DNA from: Siniperca chuatsi
Lineage: Eukaryota; Chordata; Actinopteri; Centrarchiformes; Sinipercidae
Length of the DNA: 64,000 nt
Reading direction: 5' to 3'
Assembly: GCF_020085105.1 (NCBI RefSeq)
Contig: NC_058045.1
Span: 10,061,833-10,125,832, forward strand
This document shows positions 35,012 to 47,000 of this stretch, one piece after another. The position numbers were made by a program, and so were the translations under genes. Each line of letters begins with the position of its first letter. Within the stretch, counting starts at the first letter, position 1. The notes beneath the pieces are model-generated. The model saw only the letters and a program-made list of their open reading frames with translations, searched no databases and was not told the origin of the DNA.

Positions 35012-38000
35012 AAAGTGTTTTGTGATGAACTGGGGGCACTGCCAATAGAAAATGTATTTTATGTCTTTATACTGAATTAATTATGATGTGAAGTTGAAAG
35101 ATGACAGAAAAAAGTACTGAAGCTTTCAGACAAAAATTGAGGGCAGTTGTTTTCTGAGAAAAATGTGTCTGAGAATATTTTTAAGTCCCTTAGTAAGATA
35201 TCCTGTAGTGCAGTATAGTCATACATTAGTTGTGACATTTTTATTCATCATGTGTTTTTATAACAGTGCTATCTGTGCTTTCACAAAGTTTTCAACATAC
35301 TTATTCATGTTTAAAACCCTATACTATGTGATTCGATGATTAGATAATACACAATTATAATTAACTTTAAAGATTCATAAGTTGAGAGATTTAGCAGAAT
35401 ACAGAATGCTGAAACTCACAATAGACAATTATATAAAAAAAATTTCAATACTGTTGCAGTATCCTTGATATATTCTTGATTTTTTTCTCCTCAGTTTTTT
35501 TTTTGGCTACTTTAACATCAATCAGGTAGAGCTCCTTTTTAGTCATTTCTACATTCTCTTACCGATTTGTATGTTTTGTGCAGTTTCTTGTACTGGAACA
35601 TGTTGCTGAGAACTGTGGCTGCTGCTTTGGCTGCTTTCATCTTCGCAGTGCTAGAAAAAAAAAAAAAAAAGATTCATCCAAGGTTAACACTTGGTACAAA
35701 TAACCTTGTGTGCAAAGATAGGCTGCAATATTTTGTGTAACATTCAACATCAAATGTCATGCAAATGTGCAAATGTTTGTATCAGGGCTCATGTAAGTAC
35801 ACATATAACTAGCACAGTATGTTTCACCACTTTGCAAGCCACTTTACCTGCTGTCATGCGAGTTCTTGATGCCGACCAGTTTTGCCAGGCCATCAAAGAA
35901 GGCGATGTCTCTGGCAGCTATAGAGCTGCCGGTCACCAAGTTATTGAGAATACCACAGATGTTGACCACCACCTCGCTGGAGGGCTCCTTCTGGTTTCCA
36001 TCAACAGGCAGCTTGGTCACCAGGTTGTTCACCACCTTTGTGGCTGGATAAACCAACAAGTATCGTTAGGATGATATGTTTACAACACACACAATTTTCT
36101 GCCAATTCAAACAGTATGGTTGTTTCACGTGAGAGATGCTCTCTCGCTGGTGTGAAGGGTGATCTTTGTGCACCGATTTATGTGTGTAGGATTTAGCGAC
36201 ATTTGAATCAAGATCGAATGACAGTTGTTTGATTATGTTTATGTTGTCAGGTCACTCTCACTCAATCCTGATGAAACAGACAAGCTGAGTTTCTGAGTGT
36301 TAAATTCTTATTAAATAATACCTAACAGTGTTGTTTCCAAATTGAAACTTTGACTGTTGCACTTTTGGTAAGACGATTGATTGATTCCACTCAGGCTTGA
36401 TTGGTTATTCTTTGTGTCTTGGAAGTTTGAATTTCATCTTAAACTTTTGTGTCTGAATTTAACCAATCCAGTTTCAGCAACCAGATTACTGATACTGGAG
36501 TCTGTCTCAAATGTGATCAAACAAACACATTTTACTGAATGGGTTACAGGTATAACAGATTAACAGGTAATTCAGAGGCTATAAATTATTTATACCTAAC
36601 AAGCATAAAAAAAAAGAAGAAAAACTGACCCATGTCATTTTTATCCCTGGCATGACGGGACAGATTTCGGAGGAAGCCTGTGAGAGAACGCAACTCCAAG
36701 TCATTGCTGGTACGCAGAAGGTCCAGCATCACTGGCAGCATGCGCTCCTGCTCCAGAGCCACACGGCTCAGCACTGAAGCCCACTGCAGGACAAAGAGAG
36801 AGAGACAATTCAAATATGGGACCAACTTAGATTGTTGCATTTGAATGCTTTTCCAGGAGAACTCATGAATGGGCTGCTTACCCTCTTGTCTCCAGCTGTG
36901 ATGTTCTGCAGCGCTCCAGCAGCTGCTTCACGGGTGGTGGAATTGATCTCACACTGATGCAGCACACGGTTGTACACCCCCACTATCTGTGGGTGCCACA
37001 GCCACTCCACACTCTTTGGCACTCGAGCAACCTCGGTGAAAGTGGAGAGATCCTGGTTTTGGCTCTGTCAGGGGAAGGAAGACACAAGAAGACAGTGTTG
37101 AGATGGATGGTCTGGTCCATGCAGACAAAATGCTGATGGGTAAATCTCACATGTGTGTACATTTTTTGCTTTCTTGCTCTGAGGTGTAAAGCAACCAATG
37201 GCGTCACCCCTTCCTGAGTCCTGAGCTCTGGTTGGTCCTTCTAGGCGCATCAGAGCAGATGGAGGCATCTCACTGTAGAGCTGGTAGGAGAGGTTCCTCA
37301 AGACACACACTGCATTTTCCACCCCCTAAGAATACACACACACACACACACACACACAAATTAATACACAAGACTTTGGTTGAACAGCATCTTAAATCCA
37401 GCTCTATCTCTCCTTGTCTCACCTTGTCTTCTGCCTTGTTATCGTCAAAGGAGGCCTTGATGTAGCCCACCAAAGAGTCCACCAGTCCGTGCGTTTCTCT
37501 CATCTGCTGACGGGTCTTCTCGTTCACAGAGCTCAGATTCCTGAGCACACAGAGCGAGTGAGAGGTCAGGGAGCTATTTCAGGTCAAATTCAGTCAGGAA
37601 TCATGCAAGTCATTACTTTGGCCAGATGGTGGGAATAGAGAGGAATGTGGTAGTGTTTTCACTCCTGGCACTGTGCTGTGAAATTAATCACATGATAAAT
37701 ATCATGCAGGGAGTATTGCAAATATTCCCCAAATGGTAATTAATTTGGCAAGGGTGCACGTAAACAGAGCAGAACCAAAGCAACTGGAGGCTGCAGCGAC
37801 GCAGGATTTTGCAAACAACAATGAAAAGTGATGGGTGTGGTAAAAGCTCCAGTAGCTGTCAGCTGACACATGAGTTGGAGTGTTCTGCCCAGAACAAGTT
37901 CCCAAAATGCAAATGTGGTCATGAGAGAAAAAGCTATGCTGCAACCACAGAGAGAAGACAGATAAGTGAGGTGCACCTGAGGCATCCTGTGGTGTTGTAG

Positions 38001-41000
38001 AAGATTTCTGCCTCAGAGGGGGACTGCTGGATGCCTTCAGAGTTTCCGTCGCCTGACAGAGGGATGAGGATCCTCTCAGTCAGCTCAGGAAGTGTCTCCC
38101 TGGCCAGTTTCTCCTTCAGGTTGTCTTTGGATGAAAGGTTCCACAAGATACCTGCACATATACACAACAGGGGAGTAGTGTCAGCAAAACTGACATTTAT
38201 GACTCATTTTGCATAATGCTGTAGCTTCTTTAATGTTTCATTTCTTAACCTTGAGGTCAGGACTTTTGGACATTTTTAACTTCAGTCTTGGAGATGTTTT
38301 ACAGTCAGCTCAGTTTAAAGACATATTTCAGCATTTTGGGAAATACGCTTATTCGCTTTTTTGCCAAGAGTTAGATCAATACTGCTCTCATGTCTGTCTG
38401 TTCAGTATGAAGCTACAACCAGCAGCTTGTTAGCTTATCTTAGCATAAGGACAAGGGGGAAACAGCTAGCCAGGCTCTGTCCAAAGGTAACAAAAACTCT
38501 ACCAGCACTTCTAAAGTTTACTAATTAACACGTTATTCCTTGTTAGTTTAATCAGTACAAGAGGCTACAGTATTTACCAAATTATTTCTTGGCTAGGTGC
38601 AGTGACATCCTGGAGTTTTAAAGGTGCTGGGAGGCGGATTTAGTACTGCTGGACAGAGCCAGGCTAACCGTTTCCCCCTGTTTCCAGTCTTTGTGCTAAG
38701 CTAAGCTAAGCTAAGCTAACTGGCTGCTTGCTGTAGTATACAGACATGAAAGTGGTATCAATCTTCTCATCTAACTCTCAGCATGAAAGCAAGTAAGTGT
38801 TGAACTATTCCTTTAAGGATTCAATTGTCATACATGAGTTGAAACTATTCCAAAACACATATGAATGCTTTTCAAAACCTATAAGAGAAATTCAAAAAGG
38901 TAGTGAAGCTAAAACATTAGTTTGCACTACATATGTGGGTAAGATAAGACCTCTTTGTCACATTCTGGCAAACTAACCAGAAAAGGGTGCACAAGTACAG
39001 TTGCTCTGTTATTTATCACTTTCCCAATGTTTGTTACTGAACATGTGACACCGACTGAGTTTATTAGTGATCCAGCAGACATAAATCAAGCTGTCATGGC
39101 TCAAAGGGAGCGGCAGATATACTGTTGGGCTGCAAGCCCAGACAACTCCCATTCACTCCCTCTTCACACACCCTATAGAAAAGACTGCAGCTCCACCTCC
39201 TACTCTTTATGTAGTCAGACACACTACATGCCTTGCAAATCTCTACACTATAGAGTTGTAGTTGCAACATCCATTTTCTTAATTTTCAGTTAATTTTACG
39301 AGAGTATGACTGCCAGTTCCAAGACAACAGATAATTGTGAATTTGCAGATTTGCAGATTAATTTAAAAGAACGTGTGAGTCATGAGTCAACTGTAAACAA
39401 AACTTATTTAGACTTGAACACTGCAAGGCCAACAGACATGAATGTTGCTGTGTTTCTGTTGGTGTAAGGAAAAGACTGGTTCAAGCAACGTTTTTAATCA
39501 GCAATTGATTATGGTGATATTTTATATATGCATGCAAATTCATCTTCTTTGAAAATGTTAGATTCTGTGTACCATGTGGTGTTACAATTTCTCTGATTCT
39601 GGTTTCCGCACACATCATTGCAGTTTGTATGAGAAAGTCCTTATACAACCATAGAATGGAGCACTGGTACATTTTTCTTTATAAAGGCCATTTTACATGA
39701 ACTGCCTCCTTATTTATGTTCTCTACTGATTCTAAAAACTATCAGTAGTTGTAACCTTCGGTCATGTGGGTCTTTGGTGCAAGTGCTTTTAATGTTTTTG
39801 CACTCCATCTTGGTGTGAGCTACAGAGAACTAAACTAAACTTAAACCTTAAACTAAATTACTTTATTAGCATGGAAGATTATAAACACAGGATTAAGGAC
39901 TACTTGATCACAGAATGCACATTCCCTGTTACTGTGTGAAATTGTTATGCTGTTTGTTGTAACTCTTTACTGTTTTGTTTTAACTCTTCTGTTGTTTGTT
40001 TGTTTTTTGTGAAACTTTTTATGCTGCTGTCTTGCCCAGGACTTCCTTGTAAAAGAGATTCTGAATCTAAAAATGGGAATATTCCTGGTAAAATAAAGGT
40101 TAAAAACAAAGCAAAAACACTCTACTGAAATAATAACATTTCTCACATCTCTTTAAAAAATGTACTAATTCAAACTATGGTTTAGTTACAGTAAATGCTC
40201 GTAATCTGTGGATTCTTGTGAAAGTGTCTAGTTTCAGCTTGCCACCATCCTCCTATTTGTTTGCTGTGGAATGATATCAACTGCAAAGGCTACTGTTGGC
40301 TCAAAGAATATCAAAAGACGCCACTGCCAAGTTCATGTTGCATCAAAATATTGTGACTAACTAGTTTGCATTCATTTCTCCTTGAGGTAAAAGTCCAAAG
40401 TAAGCAGTCTGAGATCAACTCTCCTTGTTGTGTCATGTTTTTTATGTTAATGACTGAAATCAGGATTTTCCTACCAGTGATGTTTTTGCGGAGCTCATCA
40501 TCGGGCTCCCTAAGTGCCTCGACCAGCTGTGGGATGCCGCCCTCCTCGATCAGGGCCACCTTGTTGTCCATATTCTCATAGATGAGGTTACGTGCGGCAC
40601 CAGTGGCATAACGCTGCACTTCCTGGTTGTCGGAGTTGAACAGCTTCACCAGCTCACCAATGCCCTTCAAGTGACGCACCTAAAGACGGGGTGACAAGAA
40701 AAAAAAGTTCTGCTTAGGATTTGTGCATTTCTTCTTTAATGTTTTGGTTTTCTCCTATGATTAGGTGATTCACGTTTTTTCCATTAGCTTAGAAACTAAA
40801 GAAATAAACAGAGTTCTGGACTATGGATTAAAGCCCCTCTTTTATGTGATTATAACTTCAAGTTTCTATCTGTAGAAAAATGGTCTCATTGCAGTCTCAT
40901 CCCATTCATCTGTGTGCCCAGGTTGCATCAGCGTGCATTGCTGTCAGCCTCAGTATCCTTTTTTTATACCACTACTAGGAGTTTTTCAAATACTGACATA

Positions 41001-44000
41001 GGGGCTTTAAAGGAATAGTTAAACATTTTGGGAAATACACTTATTCCTTTCATTAACGAGAGTTAGATGAGAAGATTCAACATCACTCTCCTGTATGGAA
41101 AATATTTCTGAGGTGCCGGGATGATTTTGTTACCAATGGACAGAGCCAAGCTAGCTGTTTCCCCCTGTCTCCAGGCTTTATATTAAGCTAAGCTAACCAT
41201 CTGCTGTCTGTAACTTCTTATTTAACGTTAAGTTTAGTTCCCAAAATGTCAACCTATTCCCTTTAATATAAAATCATCTGTATCTCTTTTCAGAAAACTC
41301 ATTTAAAGACAGACTCTAAACCAGCTCACAATCTAACTGATCGACTGAGCCGTCATAAAAGTGTGTCACATAAGATAAGTTAGATATGATAGAGTTTAAT
41401 CTCTTTTCTACGTCTGCCATTCAACACCTATATAGGGCAGAGTCCAGATACGTTTACAGCAATGACAAAAATTGAGCAACATGTGAAACAACTGGAGTTA
41501 CAGAATCTGTAGCTACTTCATGTCACCATAAATGGAGAAACATCCATCAATGGACGCCTATACTTGAAGGAAAACAATTTTCATGTCTGAGTTTCTCAGT
41601 AAGGGATTACAGAGAGGAAAGACCCAGAAGAATTCTAACCACAAGTTTAAACAGTCAAGTACCTCAATTTTGGCGTCGTTGTCATTGTAACACTCATGTT
41701 GAATGTAGGCGGCACCCAGGACCTGCAGTTCAGGGTCGGGCTCTCTCAGATGTTGCACTGCTGTGGGCATGTCCAAGGATGTGATCCTGCCGAAGGAGCA
41801 AATTAACAAATTCAACCAAAGAATCTAAAACATTTAATTATGTCATTACCCTGTTTTTGTGTATGGTAGCACAAAATATGTCTTTTGGATGTTTGAATGA
41901 AAAGCAACAGAGTAGCCACAATAATTATTCAAAGATGATTTGTTTCTTGTCTGCAAAATTCAGCTTGTTGAATTTCTTCCAAAATCACACAGTGGTCTGC
42001 AAACCACATGCTGTGGGATGTGTGAAATGCGAGGCTTGAAACTGAGCTGCCACACCCAAAACCAGTCCTGCCACTATGCAGCCATGTCCCAATCCACAGT
42101 TTGCATCACACACACTCCCTCACTAAAACCTCCTGACACATGAAAGTTGTGACGCCATCATACTGGTGTATAAAATTCACTGACAGTCATAAAAGGTCAA
42201 GTAAATGACTCCACCAGAATGACTAGAGCTGTTATCGCTGTCATTGAGAATTATAACCCAATTGAAGGATAAGGCAGGCCTTGTTCTGTATTTTTGTAAG
42301 ACAGTGCACATGGGATTGAATCAAAATAAAACCACAGTGCACATGCTCATCGTAATAGAGGGACACAAAAGTGTGGCTCATTGACGTGTTTTTAGTAGTT
42401 TTTATACAATGGAGGCACACAAGATTGGCTCAGAAGATTAAGCTACTGTATATCAGGCTTTGCCTACAAAGACAATATGTATTAGTAGGATAAGTTCATT
42501 GTTGGTTTTTGTCTTTTCTTTGAATTTGTTGACAATAGGAAAGTTATAGAATATCACCAGACTTATACTTTACTTTCCTCATATCAGTCAACATCAACGT
42601 GTACTCAGGTTGGTTCTTGAGGTTGATGAAATCTAACCAGTCAAATGTGAACAGAGACCTTTTTGCATGTATAGCCTACCATTAAACACTGAAGATCTGT
42701 CAGTAATAGTATGAGAATGAGAAACATCAATGTGAGCAGAAATAATGGGCGACTTTGTTAGTCATGTGAGCTTCTCACCCGCTGAGGTTGCCCATGCTGG
42801 CTCCCATGTCCATCTGCCCACCGTAGATGTCCATGCCCCTGCCAACACTATGCATGCTTTTGATTGACATGGCACGGGACAGGGTGCCCGGACGCTGCAT
42901 TAATATGGTCCCCTGGGAACCAGTGGACATTCCGGATGCGATGAACCCTGTGTCCACTCTGTCCCCCCCTCCACCATAGATGCTCCCACCTGAGGACGTC
43001 TGGTGCTGCAGGGTCCCAGACATGGAGCCCATGCTCATCCGGTTTCGGTTTGTAATCCTGCTGATGGTCCGGTGGGCTGGGCCTTTGTAGGAATGTTGCT
43101 GGATGATCTCCGCCTCTCCTCCTGTCATTCCTCCACCATGAGAAAGAGTGCTACTAAGAGATCGGCGTATGTTTGCCGGAAAGGTCATGGCGCCTCCTCC
43201 TTGCCTCACCTGGTTGGTGTAGCCGTTGATTGCACTCTGAGTGTACTGGCGGTTGAAGGTGGTGTCCCGGTCAGAGATCAAGCTGCAAGCATCGCTGCTA
43301 TCAACTATCCAGGGATTCACCTGCGCTGTGTGCTGCCGCACTGCGTGCATGGAGAAAGTCTCTGGGTCCATTCTGCTCTGGGACCTGGTATTCCCTTGGT
43401 AGCCGCCCATTCGCATGTCTTCTCGGTAAAAACTGCCACCACTAGTAACACTACCACCACCACCACCACCACCACCAACCCCTCCACCCCCGACACTGAT
43501 CCTGTGGAACTGGGCTATGTCTGGACCAGCAGACTGGCAGCTGAAGCCCGACCTCTGGGATACCCGTGGACCCTGAGGATGAAGAGAGGATCAACTGTTA
43601 CAATCAAATGTGTAACCAGAGTTACTCATTATGTTCTAGTGAACTGTATGTGTGGGTGAATTTGTTGTGAGTCACTGAACATTGACAAAATCTGATCACA
43701 GGGATGTGACTATCATTCAGGAAACAAAAGGTCATGCCCTAAGAATTTTTTGTCATATTAATTTCCATTTCTCATACAAAACATACAATCAATTTAGGAG
43801 AGGTCAGCTTTACTATTAACTCAAATATAAAATTCAAATTCAGGTCTCTCTTAAGCTCAGAGCTCAAACATCTGTGGCGCAAAGCCAGCATCTTCCTGTT
43901 GAATCACTAAAATGGAGGAATCTTGAGGGTGGATTTGAAAACCCTGAGCTGATTTCATAACAGCCTACTGTGAAATACCACACCTGCTGTGTCCTGGGCG

Positions 44001-47000
44001 ACCCACTGTGACACCAGCAGAGGGTCAGTGATGGTGTATGTTTTTTTTTTTACAGTTAAATGACACATTACATGATCGGCTGAATATTTCCATGATATGT
44101 GTGAATACATGCTGAAACAGTGAGATAATCCTGCAGTGCTTACCATTGTTTTGGAGCCTGAGTACATGTAGGATGATTTAGAGCTGAAACTTGGGTTATA
44201 GGTCTGATACTTGATTGTAGAAGAACCACTGTAGTCTGGAAGGAAGCAGAGCGACAGAGTAACAAATAAGTACCACATATAATCACACTGATATCAGTGA
44301 TCAACTGTAATAAAATTAAGCTTTACTGAAAGACTAAAAACTGGTTCCACCTTTTCTTTGATACAGTATAATCAAAACAATTAATTAAAAACATACAGTG
44401 AACTGTATGTAATTGCATTGCCCTGTCCCGACAGATAGATTGAGATACAGTACTTATCGCTTACAAGTACAAGCACTTCTAAGTATATATTATAAATGCC
44501 ATTCAGCTAAAAAGTTACTTAACTAATCAGCACTTTATGGTGATTTTATGACAGAGTGTATGCATTTATTCTGTAAGCTGTAATATCAAATACAGTGCAA
44601 ATATATTTTCACTTATTTATTGCAAGCAGGGCGTTCACACGTCTTTATTCTAAAAGTAGACTCAGCTTGACTCAGCTGCTGACTATGTGTCTAGAATGAC
44701 TAGGTCAAAAGTAGACGGAAAATGTAAAACGGACAATTTTTAAGTTGTTGTGAGGTCACCTTTCACAATGGAAAATGTAGGGACTTTTTTTATTTATCAT
44801 TTTAAATTCCAGTACCTTAGCCAAGAGAAGAACTTAGAGTCTTAAACATAAACATGTTTTTTGTTGCGTCAACTGATCATTGAGCTCTGCCACATATATA
44901 AATAATATAGCATCAAGTCAACCCTGACCTTTGCTGGTGTTACTGCATGTAACAATACAATCACTGAAACAATGAAAATGTAATCCTGTTTACTTTCACA
45001 AGCTCATGTTTCCAAATTTAAACATACATTTCTTTGGGTTGTTGTTATTTAATTCATTGTTGCTCATATAAATTCATTTGAAGTAAAATTTTAAAGTTTA
45101 AAAAAAAAAAAAGGATAAAAGAAAATAAGCAAAATTATCAAGAAGATGTAACAAATGGCACAGTGAAGGTAGTTTTAATCACAGCATGACGAGATGTCTA
45201 CCCTCTTTAATTTACAACAATGAGCACTGGCACCATTTATGGCAGGAAAAAATGTGGTGGTAAAATTGCTATAGCCTAATAAATTCCATAGCAGGTGTCC
45301 CATTGCACTGACGCTTGGATTGCACACAGTCTGTAACAGCAGGACCTGACCAGTCATCAGGTCTGACGTCTCTGGTTACCCTTCACTTGGAGAACAGTTC
45401 ACATCTGACACACAAAGACACAGTAATGCAAACTAACAATAAAAAAGACTAACAGCCTACAGCCATGCTAGCAGCTCTGTAAGGCTGTACTTTAAGCTAA
45501 ATGCTAACATGTCTTAGTTTAGTATGTTAGCAGGTATTTGGTCATAAAACAAAGTATTTGACTAAATAAAATTTTGAACCGATGATGGCACTTGATGAAA
45601 AGTTAAGGGATCACCAAAGTTCTTATAAATCATCCTGAGGTGGACATAAATGTCTACAGTTCACAAAAGAACAAAAATGTCAACAACCAAACAACAATCA
45701 AAGTGCTCGATGCAAAGTGCTGCACAAAGAAGACAAAGAGTTGATTGATTTTATAGTTCTTGTTTTTTTAAGAAAAGATGATGAAGAAAAATGCCTTCAT
45801 GGTGGCAATAGAGGACAAGTTTGGGGATCACCAAAGTCAGTAAGATTCACCCTCTGGGATCCATGAACATCTATACAAACATTTCCTAGCCATCCATTCA
45901 ATAGTTGTTGAGATATTTCAGTCTGGATCAAAGAAGCCACACCGCTAGCATGGCTAAAAAGGTAACCGGCAGTCAGTGTTCTTGCTCCTTCAAAGCACCT
46001 TGAATGTTCTGACACGAGGCTCGAGCCAATGATCAATATTAGATCCAGGCCACACTGATCATGATTCAAAACTAACTAATTTCTTTGCCCTGAGGGAGCC
46101 CAAACACTTAATGACGCCATACTGCAACCCAGTATGGCATTGAAGTCCCAACTAAAATAATAAAATAATTTGAGGAAACATTATTAAAAACCAAAGAAAG
46201 ATTTGCGACTATATGTTGAGCCTGAACAGTTGTAGCTCTTACACTTCCCATGTCAGTAGAGGGGAGGGGGTGAACTGCCTTCATGCTTCATTTCTATAGA
46301 GCTCACACACACACCAAACCAGTTGGTACAGTGGAGAACGAGTGATACATCCCTTGACGCAGCCCAAGCCCAACCCTGGCAACGCCCAGCACACCTTTAC
46401 ATGTTGTCTTTTGAAAAATCAAATGTGGTCATAAAGCCAAGGACTTCACACATACACTCTTTTTTTTTCAGCTCTCACTTTCTGCAGAGACTTGTCCACC
46501 TGTGAGCACCAATTAGTCATTGCCCTAAATGCACTGCAGTTGTTGCAGCATTTACTGTAGATCCAGAGGAGGCGGCGTTCCTCACAGAATCCTGTGGGTG
46601 TTTTCCACATGTGTGGACACTCATGCATTCATAATGAGCTTCTCCAAAGCCACAAACCACTGAAATGACAGCCTTCCCTGTTAAGAATTCTTCTCTCCCT
46701 TTTGTACAGGTTTCAAAAGGGGGTGGATATGACATGAAAACATTTTATGGCTATTCTTTCCTCCCGGCAAATCCCAGGCCAAAGGACACGCGATAAGGAG
46801 ATAACAGTGTAAACAAATCGCTCAGCCTAGTTTTTCATCAATTTGGCCATGTTTGACCAAAGGGTTTGACAAGTATAATGGAGGCAGAAACTGACAGTGA
46901 CCCATTTAGCATTTATGTCCCTCTGCATACCAGCCATTACAAATGGCACGGACAGTATTGTTGGCGCCTGAAACTAGAAGAATGAGAAAATGATTCTTCT

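Noticed and set aside
36160-36230. GTGTGTAGGATTTAGCGACATTTG, resembling a common fish MITE end
   Set aside because: Too short and without a partner terminus, so not listed as an element.
43003-43659. 218-codon plus-strand open frame, the longest in the window
   Set aside because: It lies antisense to the large pkp3 exon 3. Its residues are the complement of a G+C-rich coding exon and its poly-Thr run is the (ACC)n repeat. No splice or domain support.
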